The notes under the pieces were generated by a model. That model searched no databases. It was not told the origin of the DNA and saw nothing but the letters and a program-made list of their open reading frames with translations. DNA of 64,000 nt, from contig JAKIUC010000012.1 of NCBI GenBank assembly GCA_021647785.1, positions 16,023 to 80,022 of the forward strand, read 5' to 3'. Below are positions 46,867 to 57,074 of the stretch, in pieces (position 1 is the stretch's first letter; each line of letters opens with the position of its first letter). Source of the DNA: Melioribacteraceae bacterium. GTDB lineage: Bacteria > Bacteroidota > Ignavibacteria > Ignavibacteriales > Melioribacteraceae. The position numbers were made by a program, and so were the translations under genes.

Positions 46867-47733
46867 ATGAAAAACAGAATAACCAAAAATAAAATATTAC
46901 CCTATATATTTGTATCGCCATACATTTTGCATTTCCTATTGTTCGTGGCTTTCCCTGTTATCTTTTCCGTTTTCCTAACCTTCCATAAATGGAATATAAT
47001 TTCTCCTATGGAGTTTTCCGGTTTAAATAATTATTTCCGATTATTTCAAGATGCAGTATTTTTTAAATCAATTGGTAATACATTAATATTTCTGGTTATA
47101 CATATTCCACTTCAAATTATTGTAGCACTTTTTATTGCAGAAATATTGAATCAGAATATTAAATTTAAGGGATTTTATCGTTCAGCATTTTTTCTTCCTG
47201 TTATTGTTTCGGGTGTTGTCGTAACAATGCTTTGGCAGCAGCTATATGGTTTCGATTCAGGACTGCTGAATAGATTACTGATAAGTGTAGGGCTTCCTAA
47301 AGTTGGGTGGCTGATTGACCCCAGTATGGCAATGCCATCCATTGCAATAATGGCAACTTGGAAAAATGTAGGGCTTTACATTATTTTGTTTCTCGTTGGT
47401 CTTCAAACCGTTCCACCCCATTATTACGAGGCGGCTGAACTTGAAGGTGCTACACATTGGCAAAAGTTTTTCCATATTACACTACCTATGATAAACCCAA
47501 CTATTTTTATGGTTGTTATCTTATCCACAATTGGCGGGTTTTCATTATTTATTGAACCTTATATAATGACTGGCGGCGGTCCATTGAACAGTACAATATC
47601 TGCTGTGTTATATATTTACAAACAAGGCTTCTTTTATTACCACATGGGTTATGCTACAACACTTGGTTTATTTTTCGCTATGCTAATACTGCTTGTAGTT
47701 ATTCTTCAAAAAAAGTTCATAGAAAAGGATTAA
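46867..47733 (+). CDS. sugar ABC transporter permease, MalF-type
   Basis: The 288-residue inner-membrane permease has six hydrophobic segments, starting with YIFVSPYILHFLLFVAFPVI. The EAA loop, which contacts the ATPase, reads YYEAAELEGATHWQKFFHIT and is followed by LPMINPT. It forms the heteromeric channel with the next gene and is driven by the MalK-like ATPase at 57075. Confidence 0.94.
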   Translation: MKNRITKNKILPYIFVSPYILHFLLFVAFPVIFSVFLTFHKWNIISPMEFSGLNNYFRLFQDAVFFKSIGNTLIFLVIHIPLQIIVALFIAEILNQNIKFKGFYRSAFFLPVIVSGVVVTMLWQQLYGFDSGLLNRLLISVGLPKVGWLIDPSMAMPSIAIMATWKNVGLYIILFLVGLQTVPPHYYEAAELEGATHWQKFFHITLPMINPTIFMVVILSTIGGFSLFIEPYIMTGGGPLNSTISAVLYIYKQGFFYYHMGYATTLGLFFAMLILLVVILQKKFIEKD

Positions 47734-47740
47734 CAGAATA

Positions 47741-48550
47741 ATGAAAAAGTTTGCATTTTATATTGCTCTTACTGTTGCTGCTCTGATATTTCTCTATCCG
47801 TTTATTTGGATGATAAGTGCATCCCTTGCACCTGAAAGTGAAATTGGAAATCTCTTTGCACTCCCATCTTCTTTCTCACTCCGCAGTTATATAAGTATGT
47901 TTGAAAAAATTCCTATCGGGCGGGCATTTGTAAATAGTATGATTGTTGCATGCTCTATCACTGCCGGTGTACTGATAACTGGGTCGATGGTTGGATATGC
48001 GTTATCACGTTTACATTTTAAGGGAAGAGATTTTATTTTTTATGTAATAATTTTCACAATGACTTTACCATTTCAAATTACATTAATTCCGCAATATATT
48101 ATTATGGTTAAGTTAGGGTGGGTTGATACTTACATTGCCCTCATTGCTCCATACTTGATTAATGCTTTATCAATAATAATGTTCCGTCAATATTTTAAAA
48201 CAATTCCGCAAGATTTAATTGATGCTGCACGCATAGATGGCTTGGGCGAGTTCCAAATTGTTTTCAGAATACTTTGGCCCAATTCAATTCCGGCAATTGT
48301 TACAATTGGGATTATTACTTTTATGGCTTCATGGAATGAAGTACTCTGGCCCCTAATTGTAATACGTGATGAAAGCTTAATGACAATGCCGCAGTTAGTA
48401 ACTCTCTTTGCTGTAGGGGGCAGAGCCGAGTCGCAGCTTGGGGTTAAACTTGCAGCGGCGGTAATGCTTGCACTACCAATTATAATAGCGTATCTATTTT
48501 TTCAAAAACACTTCATACAAAGTATGGCTTCAACCGGGATAAAAGACTAA
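47741..48550 (+). CDS. sugar ABC transporter permease, MalG-type
   Basis: The 269-residue permease begins with the MalG-type segment FLYPFIWMISASLAPESE, has about six membrane helices, and an EAA loop DLIDAARIDGLGEFQIVFRI followed by LWPNSIPA. It is 7 bases downstream of its partner and shares one base with the next start (TAATG). Together they import the sugar bound by the lipoprotein. Confidence 0.94.
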   Translation: MKKFAFYIALTVAALIFLYPFIWMISASLAPESEIGNLFALPSSFSLRSYISMFEKIPIGRAFVNSMIVACSITAGVLITGSMVGYALSRLHFKGRDFIFYVIIFTMTLPFQITLIPQYIIMVKLGWVDTYIALIAPYLINALSIIMFRQYFKTIPQDLIDAARIDGLGEFQIVFRILWPNSIPAIVTIGIITFMASWNEVLWPLIVIRDESLMTMPQLVTLFAVGGRAESQLGVKLAAAVMLALPIIIAYLFFQKHFIQSMASTGIKD

Positions 48551-49845
48551 TGATTACTCAAATTAAATATTACTGCATAATAATTTTCTTAGCTGCTTCA
48601 TTTACTTGTGAAGCTCAATCTAAAAATAGTTCGTTATCAATTATAAACACTTCTCACCTCGATTATTTATATCAAGAAATTAATGTATCTGGAAAATCGA
48701 TGGGAATCATTCATATTTATAGTGACTATCCAGAGTACAAATGGATTGATGATGATGATGAAGGTACTGCCTGTGTTGATGATGCTGCACGTGCAGCTCA
48801 ATTTTATATGAAACATTTCGACTTAACCGGTGAAAAATCAAGTTACGAAAAAGCAGAAAAACTACTCCAGTTTTTGTTATTTATGCAGGCAGATAATGGC
48901 TACTTCTACAATTTCATCTGGGGTGATTACTCAATAAATAAGACTTTTAAAACAAGTGTTGCTGAACCTAATTGGTGGACGTGGCGTGCTATTGCTGCTC
49001 TATCGGATGGTTATCAATTCTTTCAAGATAGAGATGTTGAGTTTGCATCTGTGATTAATAACTCTTTAAGTAAAGTAATAACTGTACTTAAATCTAATTT
49101 GCCTGTAACAAAAGAAACGAGAGTAATAAATGGTTTGCTGCAACCAACTTGGCTTCCATCGGAAACTGCATCTGACCAAGCTGCTCTCCTTTTGATTGGT
49201 CTTATTTCCTATTCCGAATCTGTAAATGACTCTATTATTTCGGATTATATAAAAGACTTAAGTGAAGGGATACTACTGATGCAAGCAGGCGATGCTGAAA
49301 CATTTCCGTTCGGTGCATTTTTAAGTTGGCAAAATCTGTGGCATGCTTATGGCAATCTACAATCATACGCTTTGTTAAAATCGTTTGAATTTTCTAATTC
49401 GAATAACGCTAAAGATGCAGCATTGTTGGAGATTAACCACTTCTATAATTATTTAACAGATAATAACTATCTGAATGAATTTACTCTTAACACAGAGAAT
49501 AATATTTCTATTGCTGCAAATAAAAAAACATTCTCACAAATAGCTTATGGTATTAGACCAATGGTATATGCATGTTTGATGGCTTACGAAGTTACCAACG
49601 ATACTGTATATGCAGAACAAGCTGGTGTAATTGCTGCGTGGTTACTCGGTAATAACATAGCAAAAAAACAAATGTACAATAATGAGAATGGTATGTGTTA
49701 TGACGGAATAAATAGTGAAACTAATATAAATCTAAACTCCGGTGCGGAATCTACAATTGAAGCTTTGTTAACAATTATTGCTATTGAACAAAACTCAATT
49801 TCAAAACGAGTATTTAATAATTTTAGTAAGAGTAATTTTAAATAG
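48550..49845 (+). CDS. exported helical-barrel (six-hairpin glycosidase-like) protein
   Basis: The 431-residue protein starts with a signal peptide (IIIFLAASFTCEAQ). The rest has repeated helix-hairpin units with aromatic and acidic loops (DDDDEGTACVDDAARAAQFY, QADNGYFYNFIWGDY, EPNWWTWRAIAAL, PTWLPSETASDQA), suggesting an (alpha/alpha)6 barrel as in many glycosidases and epimerases. The acidic DDDDEGTACVDDA motif near 70-82 could hold a catalytic acid. I cannot assign a CAZy family. Its position between importer and mannosidase suggests a periplasmic enzyme acting on the same glycan. Confidence 0.7.
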   Translation: MITQIKYYCIIIFLAASFTCEAQSKNSSLSIINTSHLDYLYQEINVSGKSMGIIHIYSDYPEYKWIDDDDEGTACVDDAARAAQFYMKHFDLTGEKSSYEKAEKLLQFLLFMQADNGYFYNFIWGDYSINKTFKTSVAEPNWWTWRAIAALSDGYQFFQDRDVEFASVINNSLSKVITVLKSNLPVTKETRVINGLLQPTWLPSETASDQAALLLIGLISYSESVNDSIISDYIKDLSEGILLMQAGDAETFPFGAFLSWQNLWHAYGNLQSYALLKSFEFSNSNNAKDAALLEINHFYNYLTDNNYLNEFTLNTENNISIAANKKTFSQIAYGIRPMVYACLMAYEVTNDTVYAEQAGVIAAWLLGNNIAKKQMYNNENGMCYDGINSETNINLNSGAESTIEALLTIIAIEQNSISKRVFNNFSKSNFK

Positions 49846-49870
49846 TTACATAAATTTTTAGTGAGATACG

Positions 49871-52348
49871 ATGAAAACAATATTTAATTTAGATAAAGAT
49901 TGGCAATTCCGAATATCTAAAAATGATTCAAATGAACATCATATTCCAGATATAAAACTTGACGAATGGATAGAAGCATCAGTTCCAGGTACTGTTCATA
50001 CGGATTTGCTGAATGCCAAGTTAATTGACGAACCATTTAAAGACGATAATGAATTAAGTCTTGAGTGGATTGGTAAATCTGATTGGGTATATGAAACTAC
50101 TTTCGATTATCCCGATAATTTTAACTCAGAGTTACCAGCAATTTTAGTCTTTGATGGCATTGACACCAAAGCAACAATTTGGCTTAATGATGTAGAAGTG
50201 GGAACAACAGAAAATATGTTCTTACAATATAAGTTAGATGTAACCGAAGTAATACGGCACAAGAATAATGAATTAAAAATTTTATTCGAGTCCCCTATAA
50301 ATTATGCAAAAAAGATTGAAGCAAAATATGGTGAGTTACCTTCGGCAATAAATACAGAAAGGATTTACATCCGTAAGGCTCAATATTCATTTGGGTGGGA
50401 TTGGGGACCAACGTTTCCTACAATGGGTCTTTGGCGTCCAGCATATTTACTTCAAGAGGGTGAAGCAACTATCACGAGTGTTAAATTTGATACTCTAAAA
50501 ATTGAAAACAATATTGCAAAAGTTGCTGTTAGGCTTTCGTTCAAATTACCGGTTAACCAAAAATTTAAAGCAGATATTGTTTTATCAAATTCTGGACAAA
50601 ATTTTCATCACGAATTACAGGTTTCTGATAATAAAAAATATGAACTCGAGTTCAGCATCAAAAATCCTAAACTGTGGCAGCCTAATGGTATAGGGGAGCA
50701 AGACTTATATAATCTTGAAATTATTTTATTTGATAGTGAAAATAATAGAGTTGATTCTGTAACTAAAAAAGTAGGTGTTAGAACAATAGAGTTAGAACTT
50801 GAAAATAATGGAGAAGCCAATTTTCAAATAGTAGTAAATGATAATCCCCTCTTTATTAAAGGGGTTAATTGGATACCTGCTGATATGTTTTTACCACGAG
50901 TGAGTCCCGACAAATATAGAGATTTACTACAAATGGCAAAAGATGCAAATATAAATCTTGTGCGAATATGGGGTGGAGGTATTTATGAGGATGATTTATT
51001 CTATGAATTATGTGATGAACTTGGATTACTGGTATGGCAAGACTTTATGTTTGCCTGTGCTGCATACCCTGAACACGATGAGTTTATCTCGAACATTAAA
51101 AAAGAAATATCGTGGAATATCGAACGATTGCAAACCCATCCCTCTCTAACAATATGGTGCGGCAATAATGAAAATGAATGGATTTGGTTTAATGAACAAT
51201 CAACTCCGATTAAGGAAATGCCTGGGTATAATATTTATCATCACATTATCCCTGATATTCTTGCAGAGCTTGATCCGGTACGTCCTTATTGGCAGTCGTC
51301 ACCATTCGGTTTTGATGATGACCCGAACTCCCAGCTAAGTGGTAATACTCACCAATGGGATATTTGGAGTAAGTGGATTGATTACAAAGCTGTGATTAAA
51401 GATGAGTCTCTTTTTGTTTCTGAGTTTGGGTTCCAAGCACCTGCTAATTTAGATACTCTTGAAAAATTTATTTCTCCCGAACATCGAAATATTGAAAGCC
51501 CCATTTTCGAGTTTCACAATAAACAAGTTGAAGGTATGATACGGCTGCTCCACTTTCTGATGAATCACCTTCCAGTTGTAAAAGAGTGGGAAACTTTTAT
51601 TTACCTTACACAGCTTAACCAAGCGTTGGCATTAAAAACTTGTATTGAACATTGGCGGGTAAACACAAATACAAATGGTTCTATAATTTGGCAATTCAAT
51701 GATGTTTGGCCTGTATCAAGCTGGTCTCTTGTTGATTCCGAAAATAGTCCGAAGATGACATATCATTTTGTTAAAAATGTTTTTAAGCATCAAATTATTT
51801 GTACTAAAAAAAATAATGAGCAATTAGAAATAACTCTGTTAAATAGTTCGCCAAATACTTTTTCAGGTTCTGTAAAAATATGTTTTTATGAAACTTCTAC
51901 TGGTGAGTTGCTTAACGAAGAAGTACACATAATAAATATTGATGAAAATAATGGTAGATTTTTTACTGAAATTTCATTGAAAAATATTAATGGTGGTTCA
52001 GGAAAATGGATAGCTGTTACAACTTTATATGATGAAACTAAAGAAATAATTAATCGAGATTTTTATACCGAGAAGAGATGGAAAGATGTTAAACTTCGTA
52101 AACCTCAAATTGAAATAAAAAAAATAATAGAAAATGGAAATCACTACATCTCTTTAACTACCGACAAACCAGCTTTCTTTGTTGACCTTTATTGCACTAA
52201 TATCAATTTCAGTGATAGAGGATTTATTCTTTTACCCAATGAGAATAAGAAGCTAACAGCAATTGGTGAAAAAGTAGAGAGACTTAAATTAGAAGATATT
52301 TCAATTTTTACTCTCAATAAAATTATTGAGCAAAACGGAACAAAATAA
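49871..52348 (+). CDS. beta-mannosidase, glycoside hydrolase family 2
   Basis: This exo-acting GH2 enzyme removes beta-linked mannose from non-reducing ends. The 825 residues match family size and the N-terminal signature WQFRISKND...WIEASVPGTVHTDLL is specific for beta-mannosidases, as is SFGWDWGPTFPTMGLWRP. The acid/base is Glu434 in WCGNNENEW and the nucleophile Glu518 in FVSEFGFQ. No signal peptide is visible, so it acts in the cytosol on imported oligosaccharides. It follows the helical-barrel gene by 25 bases and precedes the GH130 gene. Confidence 0.94.
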   Translation: MKTIFNLDKDWQFRISKNDSNEHHIPDIKLDEWIEASVPGTVHTDLLNAKLIDEPFKDDNELSLEWIGKSDWVYETTFDYPDNFNSELPAILVFDGIDTKATIWLNDVEVGTTENMFLQYKLDVTEVIRHKNNELKILFESPINYAKKIEAKYGELPSAINTERIYIRKAQYSFGWDWGPTFPTMGLWRPAYLLQEGEATITSVKFDTLKIENNIAKVAVRLSFKLPVNQKFKADIVLSNSGQNFHHELQVSDNKKYELEFSIKNPKLWQPNGIGEQDLYNLEIILFDSENNRVDSVTKKVGVRTIELELENNGEANFQIVVNDNPLFIKGVNWIPADMFLPRVSPDKYRDLLQMAKDANINLVRIWGGGIYEDDLFYELCDELGLLVWQDFMFACAAYPEHDEFISNIKKEISWNIERLQTHPSLTIWCGNNENEWIWFNEQSTPIKEMPGYNIYHHIIPDILAELDPVRPYWQSSPFGFDDDPNSQLSGNTHQWDIWSKWIDYKAVIKDESLFVSEFGFQAPANLDTLEKFISPEHRNIESPIFEFHNKQVEGMIRLLHFLMNHLPVVKEWETFIYLTQLNQALALKTCIEHWRVNTNTNGSIIWQFNDVWPVSSWSLVDSENSPKMTYHFVKNVFKHQIICTKKNNEQLEITLLNSSPNTFSGSVKICFYETSTGELLNEEVHIINIDENNGRFFTEISLKNINGGSGKWIAVTTLYDETKEIINRDFYTEKRWKDVKLRKPQIEIKKIIENGNHYISLTTDKPAFFVDLYCTNINFSDRGFILLPNENKKLTAIGEKVERLKLEDISIFTLNKIIEQNGTK

Positions 52349-52381
52349 ATTATTAAAGCAAGTATATAACTAAAGGCAAGT

Positions 52382-53632
52382 ATGAATATTAAAAGAACAG
52401 ATACAATATTAAAACCAGATATTAAAAGAGTAATCCTCCGTCCTTTTGGACCACTTAGTGATTCTCGGAATAAGAGAATTATTAATTCAGTTCTCTCTTT
52501 AAGCGAAGCAGAAATTGAAAAAGAATTGGAAAGAGTTTTTATTGAATTTGGAAATAGGCATAGAAATTTAAAGGAGTATTTATTAGAAAGATTTGCAGAA
52601 GTTGAAACGCATGTAGCACAAAATAAATCATTAAACATCAATTGCAAATTATTAATTGGTTCTTATTTCACGATGGAATACTCTATAGAGGCTGCTGCAT
52701 TATTTAATCCCTCTATGGTGAAGCACCCCGATCAATCAGGAATGCCAGAGGGTAGTGAACGATTTGTACTTAGTTTACGAGCTACAGGAGAGGGTCATAT
52801 TTCATCAATTACTTTTCGTACATGTGTAATAGATGAGAACACAAACATAAAACTTGAAGAACATTCTAACTTTGTTACTTCACCAAATGTTAAAACGTTA
52901 TTAAATTCAAGCTATGAATGTTCATTCTCATCAGATATGGATATATCTGAAAGATTACTTTTCCCATATTCCCCCGATGAATCGAACGGAATTGAGGATG
53001 CTCGGTTTGTAACATTTACTGATGAAAACGGTGATGTAACTTATTATGCAACCTATACTGCGTATGACGGTAAGAACATTTCTCCGAAACTTTTGGAAAC
53101 AACCGATTTTCTAAACTTCAAAATAAGTACACTTAGTGGTAAAGAAGTATTCAACAAAGGAATGGCGTTATTCCCTAAAAAAATTAATGGCAAGTATGTA
53201 ATGCTGGGGCGTCAGGATGCTGAAAGTAATTATATAATGTTTTCTGATAGTCTATATCATTGGAATTCAAAAGAGATAATCCAAGAACCAGCATACACTT
53301 GGGAATTACTCCAAATAGGAAATTGCGGTTCCCCAATAGAAACCGAGAAAGGTTGGCTTGTTTTAACTCACGGAGTGGGCCCAATTAGAAAGTATTCTAT
53401 TGGTGTTTTTCTTCTTGATTTAAATGACCCAAGTAAAGTTATTGGTAGGCTTGATAAACCCATTCTTAGTCCGGACGAAACAGAACGCGCTGGTTATGTA
53501 CCTAATGTTGTTTATAGCTGCGGTGGAGCACTGCATAATAATAATGTTATCATCCCCTATGCAATGTCCGATTACGCAAGCAGTTTTGCAATTGTAAATG
53601 TAAATGACATTTTGAACGAATTGGTACAATAG
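52382..53632 (+). CDS. GH130 mannoside phosphorylase or mannosidase
   Basis: The 416-residue five-bladed propeller enzyme of family GH130 acts on beta-mannosides, usually by phosphorolysis to mannose-1-phosphate. Family blocks are RPFGPLSDSRN, NPSMVKHPDQSG, SNGIEDARFVTF, YYATYTAYDGK, KGMALFPKKINGKYVMLGRQ and GNCGSPIETEKGWLVLTHG. The long N-terminal helical extension (about 30-90, FIEFGNRHRNLKEYLLERF) marks a distinct subfamily, some members of which are beta-1,2-mannosidases, so hydrolysis cannot be excluded. There is no signal peptide. With the GH2 enzyme it completes intracellular mannoside breakdown. Confidence 0.88.
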   Translation: MNIKRTDTILKPDIKRVILRPFGPLSDSRNKRIINSVLSLSEAEIEKELERVFIEFGNRHRNLKEYLLERFAEVETHVAQNKSLNINCKLLIGSYFTMEYSIEAAALFNPSMVKHPDQSGMPEGSERFVLSLRATGEGHISSITFRTCVIDENTNIKLEEHSNFVTSPNVKTLLNSSYECSFSSDMDISERLLFPYSPDESNGIEDARFVTFTDENGDVTYYATYTAYDGKNISPKLLETTDFLNFKISTLSGKEVFNKGMALFPKKINGKYVMLGRQDAESNYIMFSDSLYHWNSKEIIQEPAYTWELLQIGNCGSPIETEKGWLVLTHGVGPIRKYSIGVFLLDLNDPSKVIGRLDKPILSPDETERAGYVPNVVYSCGGALHNNNVIIPYAMSDYASSFAIVNVNDILNELVQ

Positions 53633-53669
53633 TGTTTAGAGACCAAATACTAAATTAGGTTTTAATAGA

Positions 53670-56600
53670 ATGTTAATAAGTAAAATTATTATAAAATACT
53701 TTATTATTTCGTTTATTATTCCATTGGGGAAGATGAATTTTGCTCAACAGATAGATATAGCTCGAGTCGAACTGATGCCTAATATCCCCTCACCATACGA
53801 AATGCTGGACTGGAAACAAATAACTATTGGATATGATTCACTTCTATTTGACTTGAATGCCGTTGGGCAATATCTACCATTGGCATTTATTAATACAAAT
53901 ACAATTAATTATCCTGCACATAATAGTTTTGGCTTACATTCGTATGTTGGAACAAATTACCCGCAAAACGGAGAGGCTATTAACATAATACCCGCTGTAG
54001 TTGGGGCTACTCTAACCGGTGTTGATAAGAGCAACCAATTTGGTAAAAACTGGGTGTTGATGAGTGAAGAGTATTTCAATAATCGTCCTTCGGAAGATGT
54101 TTATTTAAACAGCCCAAACTCAACCAGTGGCAATGATTTTTGGTATGATACTATGCCGAATATCTTCTTCTATCAATTATACTCTCAATATCCGGGAACT
54201 GGTGATTTTGATTATCAATTTAGAAAAGTTGCAGATAGATGGTTAGAAGCTATAACAAATATGAGCAGCAGCACAACCCCTTGGCGAAATGCCCTCGTCT
54301 ATTATCGTGGATGGTATCTATCTTCAATGACTGGAAATTCGAGTGGTGTCTTGGAACCGGAAGCTGCCGGAGCAATTAGCTGGCTGCTCTATAATGCATA
54401 TTCTGAAACTGGGGATGAAAAATATAGGATAGGGGCTGAGTGGGCACTCGAATTTTTAGATGGGTTATCAGAAAACCCGAGTTATGAACTTCAGCTTGCC
54501 TATGGTGCATATATAGCTGCAAGAATGAATGCTGAATTAAAAACCGGATATGATATTCATAAAATTCTGAGTTGGTGTTTTAATGTTGGTACTCTTCGTA
54601 ATTGGGGTGCAATTTTAGGAAAGTGGGGCAACTACGAGGTTAATGGATTGATTGGAGAAGTAAACGGTGTAAATGATTATGCTTTTTTGATGAATACATT
54701 TGAACAAATTGGCACTTTAGCACCATTAGTAAGATATGATGACCGTTATGCCAGAACTATTGGAAAGTGGATTCTCAATGCAGCTAATGCAAGTCGTCTC
54801 TTCTATTCAAAATATTTACCAGATAACAATCAGGATAGTAAGGCTTGGTCCCAAGTTTATGATCCAAACTCATACATTGCCTACGAAGCGATAAGAGAAA
54901 ACAAATATAACCTATCGCCTTACGCTACTGGGGATGCAATTACTGGTGGTTGGGCTGCTACAAATTTAGCTTTATACGGCTCTTCTCATGTTGGAATTTT
55001 AGGAGGTATAATTGAAACAACTAACGTAGAAAAAATCTTAAAAATTGACCTATTAAAAACCGATTACTTTCATCAACCTGCTTATCCAACGTATCTGATT
55101 TACAATCCTTTTTCGGAAGCAAAAGAGATTCAATTTGAACTGCCCAATGGAACTTATGATTTATATGATGCAGCATCAAACGTATTTATTTCCAGTAATG
55201 CTTCTGGTTTAATAAATATTCAAATTCCAGATGATTCTGCACTCCTTCTTGTTCTTACACCTTCAGGAGGAGAAATTGAATTTGATCTGCACAAAATGTT
55301 AATTGACGGTGTAGTTGTTGATTATAATTCAGGACAAACTGTTGATAATTATCCTCCTCGAATAAAAGCATTGGCATCAGATAACAACACTCCTCTCGTT
55401 AACAGTAACACTACACTTTACTGCACAGCAACTGATTTTGATGAAGATAACCTTAACTATAGTTGGACAATAAATGGAGAATCAGTCGAACAAAATACTC
55501 CAACAATAATTTGGAATACGCCTGATGTTTCAGGAGTTTATAATATAAAATGTTTTGTTGATGATGGTACAACAACGAGCAATATAGTTGAACTTAATAT
55601 TGAAGTTGTAAACACAATCAATAATCCGCCAATAATTGAAAGAATAAAAGCTGCTCCAAGAAAAATGGATTTATCAGCAATTAGCAAAATTGAATGTTTT
55701 GCGTTTGATGAAGATGGTGATAATCTTACATATAATTGGACATCACAACTTGGAACTATTTCCGGAAGTGGGGAAAAAATAGAGTGGACTGCCCCAAGTA
55801 TTGAAGGCAACTATTTTATTAAATGTGAAGTTTCTGATAATCAAAATAATTCAGCAAGTGATAGTATAAAAGTTATGGTACGAGACCTATCCAATATTCA
55901 AACCGGCGAACTAATTGCCTTCTTTCCTTTCAACGGAGATGTATCTGATGTTAGTGGAAATTTACTGAATGGAATAAATTATGGTGCCAAATTTATTTCA
56001 GACCGTTTTGGCAATAGTGGCAGTGCACTAAAATTTGATGGTGAGAATGATTATATTTCTGTTAAAAATGACCCGCTATTAAATTTCCAAAACTCTATTT
56101 CCGTCAGTTTCTGGTTACAAGCTAATGAACTTTATGATCGTGAGATGTATCCCCTCTCGCACGGTAACTGGGAAAACCGTTGGAAAATATCTATCGGTAA
56201 TAACAGAGTTAGATGGACACTCAACACAAATACCGGAATTAAAGATTTAGATTCAGAGACAATTATTAAGGAACAACAGTTATATTTTATTGCAGCATCT
56301 TACAATGGTGTTGATATGGAATTATATTTAAACGGTGAGTTGGATGCGTTTACTAACTTCTCCGGAAATATCAATACTACCGATATTGATTTTACAATTG
56401 CAAAAGTACTACCCGATAATAGCCAGTATAATTTTAAGGGAACTCTTGATGATATTAGAATTTTCGATTATGCAATTACCTTAGAGGAAATTGAGATTCT
56501 GTATGATATTAAAACCAGCATTGAAGAAGAAAAGAATTATATTCCGAAAGAAACAAAATTAATGCAGAATTACCCAAACCCTTTTAATGGTCAGACAAAT

Positions 56601-56825
56601 ATTAAATTTCACATAAACTCTACAACTAAAACCGAACTAATTATTTACGATATATTAGGCAGAAAAATAAAAACATTATTCTCGGGAGTTCAAAAGCCTG
56701 GACGATACTCTCTCAGCTGGGACTCGAACAGTAACGATGGAAATGAATTATCAAGTGGTATCTACTTTTTGCAGCTTAAAACAGATGATTTTTCTGAAAC
56801 GAAAAAACTACTATTACTTCAATAA
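53670..56825 (+). CDS. T9SS-exported multidomain LamG surface protein
   Basis: The 1051-residue secreted protein has a signal peptide (1-25), a large helical-barrel-like domain (about 100-450, repeated helices with RVADRWLEA-type segments and aromatic loops), two PKD/Ig-like domains (about 559-645 and 650-740, each opening with a PP-I motif), a LamG / concanavalin-like lectin domain (about 746-950, FPFNGDVSDVSGN, ALKFDGENDYI) and a T9SS type A sorting domain (963-1051, QNYPNPFNGQTNIKF). It may be a surface glycanase with lectin module, but no known catalytic family was recognised. It is the last structural gene before the ATPase. Confidence 0.82.
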   Translation: MLISKIIIKYFIISFIIPLGKMNFAQQIDIARVELMPNIPSPYEMLDWKQITIGYDSLLFDLNAVGQYLPLAFINTNTINYPAHNSFGLHSYVGTNYPQNGEAINIIPAVVGATLTGVDKSNQFGKNWVLMSEEYFNNRPSEDVYLNSPNSTSGNDFWYDTMPNIFFYQLYSQYPGTGDFDYQFRKVADRWLEAITNMSSSTTPWRNALVYYRGWYLSSMTGNSSGVLEPEAAGAISWLLYNAYSETGDEKYRIGAEWALEFLDGLSENPSYELQLAYGAYIAARMNAELKTGYDIHKILSWCFNVGTLRNWGAILGKWGNYEVNGLIGEVNGVNDYAFLMNTFEQIGTLAPLVRYDDRYARTIGKWILNAANASRLFYSKYLPDNNQDSKAWSQVYDPNSYIAYEAIRENKYNLSPYATGDAITGGWAATNLALYGSSHVGILGGIIETTNVEKILKIDLLKTDYFHQPAYPTYLIYNPFSEAKEIQFELPNGTYDLYDAASNVFISSNASGLINIQIPDDSALLLVLTPSGGEIEFDLHKMLIDGVVVDYNSGQTVDNYPPRIKALASDNNTPLVNSNTTLYCTATDFDEDNLNYSWTINGESVEQNTPTIIWNTPDVSGVYNIKCFVDDGTTTSNIVELNIEVVNTINNPPIIERIKAAPRKMDLSAISKIECFAFDEDGDNLTYNWTSQLGTISGSGEKIEWTAPSIEGNYFIKCEVSDNQNNSASDSIKVMVRDLSNIQTGELIAFFPFNGDVSDVSGNLLNGINYGAKFISDRFGNSGSALKFDGENDYISVKNDPLLNFQNSISVSFWLQANELYDREMYPLSHGNWENRWKISIGNNRVRWTLNTNTGIKDLDSETIIKEQQLYFIAASYNGVDMELYLNGELDAFTNFSGNINTTDIDFTIAKVLPDNSQYNFKGTLDDIRIFDYAITLEEIEILYDIKTSIEEEKNYIPKETKLMQNYPNPFNGQTNIKFHINSTTKTELIIYDILGRKIKTLFSGVQKPGRYSLSWDSNSNDGNELSSGIYFLQLKTDDFSETKKLLLLQ

Positions 56826-56904
56826 ATAAATATGATATTTTATACTATAAAGTGATGAAGATTAAATCGGCAATTATAGTCAGTGGAAATACTAAAAGTA
56901 GCAT

Positions 56905-56979
56905 TGTCATTCCCACACGTTTTTAGTGGGAATCTGTTGCTATAGAGTAGATTCCCGCTTAGAGCATACGGGAATGACA
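56905..56979. repeat. 75-bp nested palindromic repeat element
   Basis: TGTCATTCCC (56905-56914) and GGGAATGACA (56970-56979) are exact inverted repeats enclosing a second pair, GGGAATCT (56928-56935) and AGATTCCC (56949-56956). The element lies in the 249-base gap between the LamG protein gene and the ATPase gene. It looks like a dispersed REP/MITE-type unit and would form two hairpins or one cruciform. Confidence 0.75.
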
Positions 56980-57074
56980 TGACAGAATGGAACATTTATA
57001 ATTGCTAGACTAATAGTTGGAAGACAATTAAAATAATCATTGGATAATGAAAGTAATAAATTAAAGGAATTAAA

